Shown here one piece after another: positions 1 to 7,720 of a DNA stretch of 33,059 nucleotides. A program made the translations under genes and the position numbers. The notes under the pieces are model-generated. The model was not told the DNA's origin, did not search any database, and was given only the letters and a program-made list of their open reading frames with translations. How positions within the stretch are numbered: the first letter of the stretch is position 1; each line of letters opens with the position of its first letter. Location of the stretch: assembly GCA_910585815.1 (NCBI GenBank), contig CAJUFJ010000039.1, positions 1 to 33,059 on the forward strand, read 5' to 3'. Source of the stretch: an uncultured Oscillospiraceae bacterium. GTDB taxonomy: Bacteria; Bacillota; Clostridia; Oscillospirales; Oscillospiraceae.

Positions 1-46
1 GGTTGACAGTCCATTAAATTGTTGTGTTTTTGTATGCTCTTGTTAA

Positions 47-166
47 GGGAAGATAGGGACACTTATTGATGCATTTAGCTCCAACAGCGAAGATAAGATT
101 GTTGTAAGCGGAATTCCTGCCCATGACGATATGATTAACAGTAATCTGGGCGACTGTCTTCTTTGA
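47..166 (+). pseudogene. 3' remnant of an unidentified gene
   Basis: An open frame of 39 codons ends in TGA at 164-166. It has no start codon and is closed upstream by an in-frame TAA at 44-46; the other two forward frames also contain stops in the first 20 bases. A good forward terminator follows 24 bases later, which makes this strand more believable than the overlapping reverse frames. The peptide contains the stretch IVVSGIPAHDDMINS, which I do not recognise. It could be the tail of a gene entering from the left with a lesion near position 45, or chance. Low certainty. Confidence 0.25.
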
Positions 167-189
167 TCCAAAATATGAACTGAAATAAT

Positions 190-225
190 ACGGGAAGGGA
201 GAATCTCCCTTCCGTATTGTTTTTG
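190..225 (+). terminator. Rho-independent terminator between convergent genes
   Basis: A stem of about 12 bp with one bulged G (190-201 pairing with 204-214) is followed by a T-rich tail at 218-224. It closes the forward remnant ending at 166. It may also stop leftward transcription from the SLOG gene ending at 293, though the reverse tail is weaker. Confidence 0.7.
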
Positions 226-292
226 TATACAAATACACATTGGCAAGTGAGAGCAGATTTGTTAAAGGGGAATTTTACCTGTGTTTATGTGT

Positions 293-841
293 TTATAAGA
301 AAGAGGTATTCGAATTTTTATAGCTGACTTTTGCTGTGTCAGGGCGGACAAAAACGATTGGTAAATCTCTTTTTTCTGCATAATTGACGGTCATCCCTGT
401 TCCGCTGCGGATGGAACGCTCGTTATCATATACGGCCAGCAAACAGTCGGCATGGTCAACCAGATACCGATTTCTCTGCATAAAGCTCTCTCGCCACGCT
501 TTTTGTCCAATGGTAATACACTCAGCACTATGCCCGATCAGAAACGCCAACCGTTTCTTGCTCCGCTCGTCCCACCGATCATCATGGCCCGGATAGGGCA
601 GAACTACTACCAATTCAATATCCTTGTAGTCTGGCTCCAGCTTCAGTTTCAGCAAAATCTCCCCGCTCCACATATCCACTCCAAGGGCGCCGCCTACCAG
701 GAACCGGCGAACCCCCTGCCCGTAGAGCTTCATAAACTGCTCCTTCAGGCATCTTTTGAGCCTTTTGCAACGGGAATCGTTCTCGTTGTACTTGAATTTG
801 AACCTGGTTGGCCTATGACCTGTAATTGCACATGTATACAT
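293..841 (-). CDS. SLOG-family (DUF1273/YpsA-like) protein
   Basis: 182 residues. The N-terminal ITGHRP motif, GGALGVDMW near residue 50, and a late RN-LVDHADCLLAVYDNE then GTGMTVNYA stretch together match the SLOG Rossmann-like nucleotide-binding family (DUF1273, B. subtilis YpsA relatives), at its usual length. Family members are proposed to bind nucleotide-derived ligands; their biochemical role on mobile elements is not established. The ATG at 841-839 is preceded by a strong GGAGGAG ribosome binding site. The gene is divergent from the XRE regulator at 958, with a 116-bp shared intergenic region holding a palindrome, so joint control is plausible. Many clostridial elements carry one. It appears intact. 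Confidence 0.85.
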   Translation of the reverse strand: MYTCAITGHRPTRFKFKYNENDSRCKRLKRCLKEQFMKLYGQGVRRFLVGGALGVDMWSGEILLKLKLEPDYKDIELVVVLPYPGHDDRWDERSKKRLAFLIGHSAECITIGQKAWRESFMQRNRYLVDHADCLLAVYDNERSIRSGTGMTVNYAEKRDLPIVFVRPDTAKVSYKNSNTSFL

Positions 842-925
842 GATAGCTCCTCCTCTCTATTTTGCTCATTATATACGCTATTGCTAATTTAATCTATCCA
901 TAGTCTGTTAAAATTTTTCGCCATA

Positions 926-945
926 ATGGATAAAATATTATCCAT
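926..945. promoter_or_regulatory. Palindromic operator candidate upstream of the XRE gene
   Basis: ATGGATAA and TTATCCAT are perfect inverted 8-mers around a 4-bp AATA centre, ending 12 bp before the ATG of the XRE regulator. A further half-site-like TATCCAT lies near 894-901 on the SLOG side. Position and symmetry fit autorepression by the neighbouring helix-turn-helix protein; this is inference. Confidence 0.5.
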
Positions 946-957
946 GGGAGTGGTGAA

Positions 958-1290
958 ATGGAAAACTTGCTGAAAGAGATGGGAAAACGGTTAGTTGAGC
1001 GGAGAAAACAGCTCAGGCTTACTCAGGAAGAGGTCGCAGAACGCGCAGATTTGACAACACAGACAATTTCTACTGCTGAAACAGGGAAGAAAGCATTACG
1101 CCCAGCAAACATTATCAGTATTTGTGCCGCCCTTGATATCAGTCCGGACTATTTGCTCCTGGGAAGAATCTCCGGGGAAGATCGTTCTATCCTCTCCCAA
1201 AAGGTTTCCCAGCTGTCCCCGGAGCAATACCGCCACCTGGAGGATGTGGTAGACAGCTTCATCGCAGTGGCAATTCCAAACGAAAAATAA
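958..1290 (+). CDS. XRE-family transcriptional regulator
   Basis: 110 residues with one N-terminal Cro/C1-type helix-turn-helix at about residues 8-65 (RRKQLRLTQEEVAERADLTTQTISTAETGKK), followed by DYLLLGR, a typical end of the HTH_3 fold. A short C-terminal tail (about 70-110) looks like a dimerisation segment. The ATG at 958 follows GGGAGTGG. It is the only rightward gene in the left half of the element, lies between the SLOG gene and parR, and is closed by a strong bidirectional terminator. It probably represses itself and perhaps the SLOG gene through the palindrome at 926-945. Confidence 0.85.
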   Translation: MENLLKEMGKRLVERRKQLRLTQEEVAERADLTTQTISTAETGKKALRPANIISICAALDISPDYLLLGRISGEDRSILSQKVSQLSPEQYRHLEDVVDSFIAVAIPNEK

Positions 1291-1325
1291 GGCCTAGCAG
1301 CCACTCAACTGCTAGGCCGTGTTTT
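1291..1325. terminator. Bidirectional terminator between XRE gene and parR
   Basis: A perfect 10-bp stem (1291-1300 with 1309-1318) and an 8-base loop. T-rich tails lie on both sides: GTGTTTTATT to the right and, on the reverse strand, TTATTTTTCG. It ends both the rightward XRE gene (stop at 1290) and the leftward parMR operon (parR stop at 1324). Confidence 0.85.
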
Positions 1326-1659
1326 ATTCCTGTTGGAATGCCTCTAGTGTCTTAAAAATCGCATCCCTGTCCTCGTCTTCTGATAGGCTGGCTGGTATCT
1401 GGGCCGCTTGTTTGACCTCCTGCTGTAGGACAGGGGGTGTCTGCTGCTGTGCAAGAACATGGCGTACAATACGCTCGATCTCCGCGCTGCCTACTGCTGT
1501 TCCTGTCTCAGGGCTGTGGATATAGTGTAAAATCGCATTGGTGAGAAACTGCGCCTTGTACCGCCCCTGCTGATTCAAAATCTCGATGACCGTCCTCTGC
1601 TGTGGGTCAGCGGCGTTGAAGCGCACCGTAAACTTGCCGGGGTCCTTCTTTTCGGCCAT
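1324..1659 (-). CDS. parR: ParR-like centromere-binding protein (plasmid segregation)
   Basis: 111 residues from the ATG at 1659; a GTG at 1668 that overlaps the parM stop would add three residues and is also possible. The N-terminal half (KFTVRFNAADPQQRTVIEIL then LTNAILHYIH) resembles a ribbon-helix-helix DNA-binding fold, and the rest is polar and helical. Its position immediately after an actin-like ParM gene is the main reason for the call: ParR links a centromere array to ParM filaments so that low-copy DNA is partitioned. I saw no clear iteron array for its binding site. It is intact, but its partner parM is frameshifted. Confidence 0.7.
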   Translation of the reverse strand: MAEKKDPGKFTVRFNAADPQQRTVIEILNQQGRYKAQFLTNAILHYIHSPETGTAVGSAEIERIVRHVLAQQQTPPVLQQEVKQAAQIPASLSEDEDRDAIFKTLEAFQQE

Positions 1660-1664
1660 CCCTG

Positions 1665-2578
1665 TCACCTGCCGTTTACTGCGTACTGGTACAGCATCTC
1701 ATAACCCTTGACGTTGGCTTGGATATCCTCAACAAATAAGGGATTTCCCACTTTTCCAGATGCCTCGATCTGACGGCGCAGCAAAATCGCTCCGCCGCCC
1801 ACAAAGACCACTGTACCGGATTTCAGCTCCAGGCCCCGCTCCCGCAGGGTGCTGAACAGATCGTTGACAAATACCTGGGCCTGCTGCTCCACGATCTCCG
1901 CTACCTTGTCCGGCACATGCTCGGTACGCCCTAACAGAACAGCGTCGATTTCAGATTCCTCCATCAGCATATTAAGCTCGGCACTGACCTTGGACTTGAT
2001 CTTGTTATAGAGGGTAATCACCCCATACTCCAGTGAGTCGCAGACGGACAGGTCGCCCACCCCATCCTTCAGGAGCAGAAAGTCCGTCGTCATGCCGCCC
2101 TGGTCTACGACCAGCGCCTTGGGCTTGTCCCGCAGCGACTTCAAAATCGTCACAGCGGCGGCGTAGGACTGAGGGAAGCACATGGCCTTCTCAATGTAGA
2201 TGGAGTAGGGCCGCTTCTGGTACTCAAACTGGACCACGCCCGCCCGGTGAAGTAGCCGGTAAAGCTCTTGTGCTGGGCGCCGTAGTGGGCCGGGGGGAGC
2301 CCTACCGCAAGCTGAATGCGCATGACATTCTGGGAGTAGCTGCCCGCCGCCTCAATCTCATAGGCGATGGCGAACAGAGAGAGGATAAAAAATCGCTCAT
2401 CCTCCGTCTTGTCCCGATGGTAGGGAATACGCTTCTCAGAAAGTGTGTAGTATTTCCCCTGGTACTTCAAGGTTTCGCCTCCAAAGGGCGGTACTTCACT
2501 CTCCTCCAGACCGGAGGTAAAGGGCTCATGATTGGGAACTTTGATCAATTTATTGCCGTGGTCGATTGCGATTAACAT
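1665..2578 (-). pseudogene. parM: ParM/StbA-like actin ATPase, frameshifted
   Basis: Two adjoining reverse frames together make one ParM-type protein of about 304 residues. The first begins at the ATG at 2578-2576 (MLIAIDHGNK, the phosphate-1 motif) behind AAGGAGG and runs to about 2240. The second continues as VVQFEYQKRPYSIYIEKAMCF and carries the phosphate-2 motif (VVDQGGMTTDF) and the adenosine motif (VVFVGGGAILL). Joining them needs one extra base in the G/C-rich run at about 2231-2245 (GGGCGGGCGTGG on the coding strand). The product would have been the motor that pushes replicated element copies apart, with ParR as adaptor. The lesion may be real, or an assembly error at a low-complexity run. 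Confidence 0.8.
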
Positions 2579-2600
2579 AGCTTCACGCCTCCTTACTCTT

Positions 2601-2629
2601 TTTATACGAATATAATACGTCGTTTTCAA
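2601..2629 (-). promoter_or_regulatory. Promoter of the parMR operon
   Basis: On the reverse strand TTGAAA (2629-2624) and TATAAA (2606-2601) are separated by exactly 17 bases, and the parM start lies about 23 bases downstream. The two genes thus have their own transcript, separated from the upstream operon by the terminator at 2640-2675. Confidence 0.65.
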
Positions 2630-2639
2630 CAGGATTATC

Positions 2640-2675
2640 AAAAAAGGGCGGTCTGTCAAAATGACAGGCCGCCCT
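2640..2675 (-). terminator. Terminator of the leftward ligase/pcfJ transcript
   Basis: A 13-bp stem with one mismatch (2646-2658 with 2662-2674), a 3-base loop, and a run of T on the reverse strand just beyond it. It separates the ligase-like gene (ending 2714) from the parMR promoter. Confidence 0.8.
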
Positions 2676-2713
2676 ACAGTTATGTGTGGACAGAGTAATA
2701 CGCTTTTTTCAAA

Positions 2714-3871
2714 TCATCTCTCCAACTGCTCCCGCAGCTCCATCCAACGACACCAGTTGTCCTCGTTCTGGAACCACTGGCAGATACTCTGATGCAGCGT
2801 TTCATGGAGGCCAGGAATCTGCCCAAAATCGTATTCGACCATGGCAGCATCTTCAAAGTCGTCCAGATTGTCCTCGAAGTATTGGGCTAAAATCTGAATC
2901 TCTGTACTTCCAAGCGCGGGGATGTTCATGGCTGCCAGGCACTCCATAAAGGGAGTGTGCCGGTCATCATCGGTTCCAGGCTTAAATATGAGGGTATCCT
3001 GGCCTGGCTTCTGCGTGCGGGAGACAGCCATGTCATTGTAGGTGAACAGAATGCCATCAATAGGCAACCCTTGCCGCTGTGCGTACTGGGGCAGTCTTTC
3101 AAGGGCCCCATTCAGGTCCTCCCGGGACAGGCTCCCTCTGCTTGCCAGGCAGTCGCTGCCGTAAAAACCGTAGCGTCCCAGTTCCTAAAGCTGTTTCGCT
3201 TTCGTTTCCAGAGCTGCAAAGCCCTCCAGAACGCTGAAAGGCATAAAGGCAAGCCGACGTCCGCGGCACGCTGCCGATTCAAGCAGCCGGACAGAGTCCT
3301 CTGCAAACTCCCGTCCGCTGGGGTAAGGTTTCCCATCGCCGTTCATCAGAGTATTCTTCAGCTCCTCAAAATCGCCGGGGCGGACGAACACCTTGCCCAG
3401 CACCACCAGCCGCTCCTGACAGGTGATTTTTGCGGGGATGCCGCTGATGGACCGAGTGTTATGGGTGACATCTTCCCCCTTGTTTCCTTCACCTTGGGTG
3501 GACATTTCAATCAGCTCGCCGCCCTCGTAGGTCAGTTTGACGGTCGGGCCATCCAGGTTCAGCATAATCAAAACCTTCTGATCACCTGCAAAGCCAGCCA
3601 AATCTTCGACCTGGGCAGTCACCCTTGGGGTGGGGGGAGGAATGGTGTGGAGCACCTTTTTCAGTTCCTGCACAGACGGATATCCAATCTTCCAAGTGGG
3701 GGAATCCGCCATACGGGTCCCGATGGTCTTTTCCAGTGCGGTCAGATCCCCTAAAACGCGATTGTAATCCTCATCGGTTACGCTGGGGGCCTTCAGGTCG
3801 TGATACTCATGCCGGTAACGGTTGAGCCGCGCGGTCAAGTCCCGCAGCTGCTGAAATGTGGTCAGTGCCAT
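2714..3871 (-). pseudogene. NAD-dependent DNA ligase-like protein, broken by an in-frame TAG and lacking the catalytic lysine
   Basis: Read through one amber codon, the frame gives about 385 residues. Residues 1-230 resemble the LigA N-terminal and nucleotidyltransferase region: helical start with DEDYNRVL, DSPTWKIG, then LDG-TVKLTYEGGELIE, GEDVTHNTRSISGIP and VLGKVFVRPGDFEEL. In active LigA the first of these core motifs is KxDG, where lysine accepts AMP; here codon 105 is AAC (Asn). The following TRGDG motif reads TQGEG, so a second conserved residue is changed. TAG occurs at codon 229 (3187-3185), and the same frame continues sensibly (ELGRYGFYGSDCL...) to TGA at 2714. No OB-fold, HhH or BRCT region is present, so it is short for LigA. 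The start is ATG 3871; a GTG at 3874 overlaps the upstream gene's stop. Either a remnant or a protein using the fold without ligation. Confidence 0.7.
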
Positions 3872-4071
3872 CACGCCGCCTCCTTCGCATATTTTCCAAA
3901 GTTCAATTCGTGGACGATACGGCTGATTTCTGCGTCGTTATCCCAAGCGGTATGTAAGACCTCCCGCTCCGGGCCGGAGCCGACGTAGACAGTTACCTTA
4001 CCGCCATGGACCTGCATCAGCGCCTCGGGACGCCGGGCGCAGACGATTGCCAAATTACCAAGCTGTTTCAT
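3871..4071 (-). CDS. Small conserved-looking hypothetical protein of the element
   Basis: 66 residues, unrecognised by domain. The ATG at 4071 follows a good GGAAGGAG site 9 bases upstream, and the TGA overlaps the start region of the ligase-like gene, suggesting translational coupling. The sequence alternates beta-like stretches (NLAIVCA, KVTVYVG) with a C-terminal helix ending NFGKYAKEAA; there is no signal peptide or membrane segment. Its place between PcfJ and the ligase-like gene is the only clue to function. Confidence 0.6.
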   Translation of the reverse strand: MKQLGNLAIVCARRPEALMQVHGGKVTVYVGSGPEREVLHTAWDNDAEISRIVHELNFGKYAKEAA

Positions 4072-4093
4072 TTACAATAGCTCCTTCCTGTTG

Positions 4094-4129
4094 TGGAGCG
4101 GGTGTACTTCCGCAAGTACACCCGCTCCA
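4094..4129. repeat. Perfect 16-bp hairpin between two operon genes
   Basis: The arms (4094-4109 and 4114-4129) are perfectly complementary around a CCGC loop, just after the pcfJ-like stop (4135) and before the next ribosome binding site. Neither strand has a T-run, so it is unlikely to be a full terminator. It could protect or process the message, or reduce downstream expression. Confidence 0.6.
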
Positions 4130-4134
4130 TTTGC

Positions 4135-6318
4135 TTATGCTGCATTTTCCATCAGATCAGCGGTCAACACATCGACCAGCCGCCTGCCAGCCAAATCGCC
4201 GGTGTAGATCATGATATTATCCCGGCGCATCTGCTCAAATTCCTTCTCCCGGAGAACACGACTGACTTCCGCTTTCTTCCGGTCACCTTTGGTCAGCCGC
4301 TGTGCAACAACTTGCTGCCACTCCTCAAGGAATTTCTTTGCGTCCTTAATGTCAGCTTCCTGCCGGTCAAACTTGGTCTGCTTCTGACGGACAGTCCCAT
4401 CCGGCTCAACCTCCAGCGTGTAATATGGGACATCGGGGGCGGAAGCCCGACGCAGAAACAGGATATAAGATTCATGGGTCTGAATCCGGTCCCAGTAGCG
4501 GTCACTGCCCCTCAGACAGTGACAAAGCATATCGCCCTCTACGATGATGTCCAGTGCTCCGTCGGGAGCGATCACAGTATATTTTGCGTTGGCGTACTCA
4601 TACTTGTCCTTGATAGATTGGCAGATACGATCTACCTTGGGGAAATTCTTCAAAACCTCGGCCACCTGTGCTTTTTTGTTCATCTGCTTACACCGCACGA
4701 CCAATTCGTCGTGCCGCTGGCGGAGCAGCTTGGCCCGGTAAATGATCTCGTCGCTGGTGTCGATCCCCAGCTTCTCAGCCATGGAAATGTAGTCTCCCCA
4801 TGTCCTGATTACCTGTTGGACGGTTTCGCCGCTGGCCTGTGCCTGGCGTACCAGATAATTATGTATTTGGACGGCATTCATCTTGTCCCCTATAAAATTC
4901 AGATCATAAATGTTAATCTTATTCTGGCAGAACCAGAGGATAATATCGTCTGGAATCGGCCGGCCGCTCTGTTTCTCCTGTTGGAGCCAGCCTAAAAAAC
5001 GATGCCCTCCGTTGTAGCGGCGCAAACGCTTTAACTCTTGGGAATCAATCCCCAATACCTTAGTCAGGCTTGACGCCTTGGGGTCTGCAATGCGGGCTTG
5101 AACAGAAACCGTTTCCTGCATACACTCCTGTGCCAATAAGGGCAGATTCGCTTTCAGGATCTTTTCCAATGGCGGGATATCCTGCAAAATTCTGAGATAC
5201 TGCTTGGGATATGCAACCAAACCCTGCTTACGAATCCATTCCGCTAATCCAGTCCCCTGTAGAGCGGTTTTGGCGAGATAAGAGAGATTTTTTCCATATA
5301 CTCTGCCCTTTTGATTCCCCTGATATTGGTAGCTGTACCCATACCAGGAATAGACCGGCTCGCCTTCAACCCAGCGACAGCGGATATTTTTATACATACC
5401 CCAATGGTAATGCCGGGACTGCATATCCTGACCACAGATCGAGCGGCGCTGCTCTGAACATCGAATCTCAGGGGTCCGATATTTGCCCTTTTGATAAATG
5501 CGCATGGCCCAAAATTCCCGTAGAATGAAACCATCCGGGCGTGCTTGGATCAGGTAGACACTTACTTCATCCGTAAAAATCCTCCCGGCCCGGCCGACTG
5601 CCTTAAAGGTGACCTCGTGCCGGCAGCGGGAACAACGGCCTTCCTTATTGTGGATTGGCTTACTCTGAATAGGTACTTCTTTCCCGCAATAGGTACAGTA
5701 GCCGGTTTTAGCGCCGCCTTTCCGGTATTCGTAGAACATGTAATTCTGCGGAATACCAATCTTGTCTACCCAACGGTTCCAATCCTTGGGGAGCGGCGGA
5801 GTCAAAGCCATATCTGCGTCCCAGGCATCCGTTTCTTTCTTATTTCGGAGTATCCGGGCCTCCTCACGGAGTTCCCGCTGATAGAGGAGAATAGCCTTGT
5901 ATCCGCGTTCGCCCGACTTCAAATAGCTTGCAACTGCTTTGGAATCAGCAGCAGACATCCATATGTTCGGAAACTCTGGCATATTGGACGGCCAATTCAG
6001 GCGATCCACTTTGGCTGTCAGCCACTTGGCGTTGATCCGGTCATAGGTGATAAACCGCCGGGCACTGCGGTCAATGTAAACCTCATAGGAGGGCAGCCGG
6101 CCTCCGGTGCGCAGATGATCCGGGTAGTAAAGAGCGACCTTCAGGATGTCGTTTTCAATACAGCAGCGCAGATACAAATGATATTCCCGCACTATCTTTT
6201 GGTAGGAATATCTCCACGTTTTGACTGTTGTTATCCGGGGAACATCCTTCTGAGCAATTCGAAGCATTTTGGATGAAACATTCAGCTGGCGCATAGCCAG
6301 CAATTCTTTCTTTACCAC
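4135..6318 (-). CDS. PcfJ-like protein
   Basis: 727 residues. A Cys-rich knuckle (C208, C211, C229, C232) should bind zinc. The C-terminal third matches the PcfJ family: YTVIAPDGALDIIVEGDMLCHCL, then YWDRI and YILFLRR, VPYYTLEVEPDGTVRQKQTKFD. PcfJ was named on the Enterococcus pheromone plasmid pCF10, and relatives are widespread on conjugative elements; no biochemical activity is established. The start is taken as GTG 6318, three bases after the upstream stop and behind AAGGTGG; ATG at codon 9 is an alternative. It sits in the same leftward operon as the PcfK-like gene, the pairing known from pCF10. The frame is intact, unlike its downstream neighbour. Confidence 0.8.
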   Translation of the reverse strand: MVKKELLAMRQLNVSSKMLRIAQKDVPRITTVKTWRYSYQKIVREYHLYLRCCIENDILKVALYYPDHLRTGGRLPSYEVYIDRSARRFITYDRINAKWLTAKVDRLNWPSNMPEFPNIWMSAADSKAVASYLKSGERGYKAILLYQRELREEARILRNKKETDAWDADMALTPPLPKDWNRWVDKIGIPQNYMFYEYRKGGAKTGYCTYCGKEVPIQSKPIHNKEGRCSRCRHEVTFKAVGRAGRIFTDEVSVYLIQARPDGFILREFWAMRIYQKGKYRTPEIRCSEQRRSICGQDMQSRHYHWGMYKNIRCRWVEGEPVYSWYGYSYQYQGNQKGRVYGKNLSYLAKTALQGTGLAEWIRKQGLVAYPKQYLRILQDIPPLEKILKANLPLLAQECMQETVSVQARIADPKASSLTKVLGIDSQELKRLRRYNGGHRFLGWLQQEKQSGRPIPDDIILWFCQNKINIYDLNFIGDKMNAVQIHNYLVRQAQASGETVQQVIRTWGDYISMAEKLGIDTSDEIIYRAKLLRQRHDELVVRCKQMNKKAQVAEVLKNFPKVDRICQSIKDKYEYANAKYTVIAPDGALDIIVEGDMLCHCLRGSDRYWDRIQTHESYILFLRRASAPDVPYYTLEVEPDGTVRQKQTKFDRQEADIKDAKKFLEEWQQVVAQRLTKGDRKKAEVSRVLREKEFEQMRRDNIMIYTGDLAGRRLVDVLTADLMENAA

Positions 6319-6320
6319 TG

Positions 6321-6791
6321 TCAGGCCACCTTTCTTTCCTTCAAATTGATATCATACCAAGTGTTGGGCTTGATTTTTCTCCCGTCCACACGGACCAGAG
6401 CAATTTGGACGATCTTATCACCGGCTGGAGCTTCCTTTGCAAAGGCCAAAATATCCCCTTTTTTACCGGAGGCAACAGGGTCGGCGCCGCGAACCACCAT
6501 ATAGGCCAAAGCATGGATGAAAAATTCCTCCCGCTCCAGCTTTTTGATAATAGTCAGCTCCGTACAGGCGATTTTGGAATCCCGTTCGTCCTCGTCGATG
6601 TCACCGCCTGGCTGTACCAGGTAATACTCCGAACACTCCATATCGCCGTAGTAGGACAGGCAGTCCAGCGGGTCCTCGGCGCAGTGGAAGCCATTGGCTC
6701 CACAGTTTGCCTCGGCGGTCGTATTCAGACCCATGACAAACTGGTAGCCCCGGCAAATCAGGCCAGGTTGAAATCCTTTGTAAGCAATCAT
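6321..6791 (-). CDS. DUF7666-like protein of the element
   Basis: 156 residues. The N-terminal half has a conserved-looking Cys/His pattern (GFQPGLICRGYQF, GANGFHCAEDPLDCLSYY, YYLVQPGGDIDEDERDSKIACTEL) like the DUF7666 family as I recall it: small proteins of phages and mobile elements, function unknown. The ATG at 6791 overlaps the stop of the pcfK-like gene (ATGA), and the pcfJ-like start lies three bases beyond its TGA, so the three genes are tightly coupled. There is no membrane segment. The family name is recalled, not searched. Confidence 0.65.
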   Translation of the reverse strand: MIAYKGFQPGLICRGYQFVMGLNTTAEANCGANGFHCAEDPLDCLSYYGDMECSEYYLVQPGGDIDEDERDSKIACTELTIIKKLEREEFFIHALAYMVVRGADPVASGKKGDILAFAKEAPAGDKIVQIALVRVDGRKIKPNTWYDINLKERKVA

Positions 6792-7636
6792 CCGGCTTTC
6801 CCTTCCAGCGCCATGAAGTCAATCATGGAGAGCTGTCCGGACGACTCGGCCGGCTTCGGTGCGGGCTTGGGCGGCTCCGTTTTTTTCGGCGCTGCCCCTT
6901 TTTTAGATTTATTCTTACTCCTGGATTTGGAGGTCTTGCCATAGTAAGGCTGGGGTACGAATTTCTCCTCCTTCTCCTTGTCCACCTCAGCATCCGGGTC
7001 GTTGAAGTATTCCACCGCCCATCCATAACAGAGATCGTCCGGCACATCGCTGCCGTAGCCTTGCGCTCCGGGTCCAGGTTGGATACCGCTTGCCTTCAGC
7101 TCGTCCTGAATGTACTCCCACGCTTTCTCGTTGATGTACTGAAAGCAATGGACCATGCTTTTGCTGGGGTGCATGACCTTCCGGGCAAAGGTAGGGTTGT
7201 CCAGGCACAGTGTCTGAATGTGCTCTGACACACAGTCCTTCATATTGCGCCGTGTCAGCTTCTCGGTGTCGGCGCTCACCTGCTTCATGGAGGCGAACAT
7301 TACTTCGTCGTCGCTCATGGCGGCCAGACGGTCCAGCTTCTCCTGCATGGCAGCCTTTTTCTTCTGCTGTCTGGCCTCCCATTCGGCCTTGCGTTTGGCC
7401 TCAGCGGCCTCATGTTCTTTCCGCTTGGTATCCTCGTCCTCGTCCTTGTCCTCAGCCGGAGTTGCCTCTTTGTCCTGGCTGTCGGCGGACGGTTGGGGCT
7501 CGGCCGGCTCCGCTTCAGAAGCGGGTTCAACCGGCGGTGGAGATTCCACCAGCGAAATCTGCGGCTGTTCAGTTGTCTCAAGCTGGAGCTCATTGCGGCT
7601 CTCCTGTTCTACATCAATCTCAGAAAAAATACCCAT
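6788..7636 (-). CDS. PcfK-like / AcrIIA9-family-like protein
   Basis: 282 residues. Residues 1-75 are acidic, Pro/Ala/Glu-rich and probably disordered. A charged helix follows (about 70-105, KRKEHEAAEAKRKAEWEAR). The conserved core (about 105-225) holds MSDDEVMFASMKQVSADTEKLTRRNMKDCVSEHI, FQYINEKAWEYI and SDVPDDLCYGWAVEYF. A basic Lys/Pro tail ends in the short QLSMIDFMALEG motif. The core is like the PcfK family of plasmid pCF10 and the related proteins that databases label Cas9 inhibitor AcrIIA9; this is recalled family knowledge. AGGAGG lies 11 bases before the ATG. It is the first gene after a terminator and overlaps the next gene by ATGA. Whether it blocks any Cas9 is unknown. Confidence 0.65.
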   Translation of the reverse strand: MGIFSEIDVEQESRNELQLETTEQPQISLVESPPPVEPASEAEPAEPQPSADSQDKEATPAEDKDEDEDTKRKEHEAAEAKRKAEWEARQQKKKAAMQEKLDRLAAMSDDEVMFASMKQVSADTEKLTRRNMKDCVSEHIQTLCLDNPTFARKVMHPSKSMVHCFQYINEKAWEYIQDELKASGIQPGPGAQGYGSDVPDDLCYGWAVEYFNDPDAEVDKEKEEKFVPQPYYGKTSKSRSKNKSKKGAAPKKTEPPKPAPKPAESSGQLSMIDFMALEGKAG

Positions 7637-7660
7637 CTCTATAAAAACCTCCTAAATGTT

Positions 7661-7707
7661 GAAATAAAAAGGACGCAAACCGGCTGTTAAACCGGTATTG
7701 CGTCCTT
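7661..7707 (-). terminator. Terminator inside the leftward operon
   Basis: A 10-bp perfect outer stem (7669-7678 with 7698-7707) plus a 5-bp inner stem (ACCGG/CCGGT), followed on the reverse strand by TTTATTTC. It lies between the 83-residue hypothetical gene and the pcfK-like gene. I see no convincing promoter between it and pcfK, so partial readthrough is likely. Confidence 0.75.
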
Positions 7708-7720
7708 CCCTCATATTTGC

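Noticed and set aside
14..246. Two overlapping reverse frames at the left edge (74 and 67 residues).
   Set aside because: They overlap each other and a forward remnant followed by a forward terminator; neither has a clear ribosome binding site or recognisable sequence.
3185..3336. Possibility that the C-terminal part of the ligase-like gene is a separate gene starting after the TAG.
   Set aside because: No start codon with a ribosome binding site directly follows, and the reading frame is continuous across the stop.
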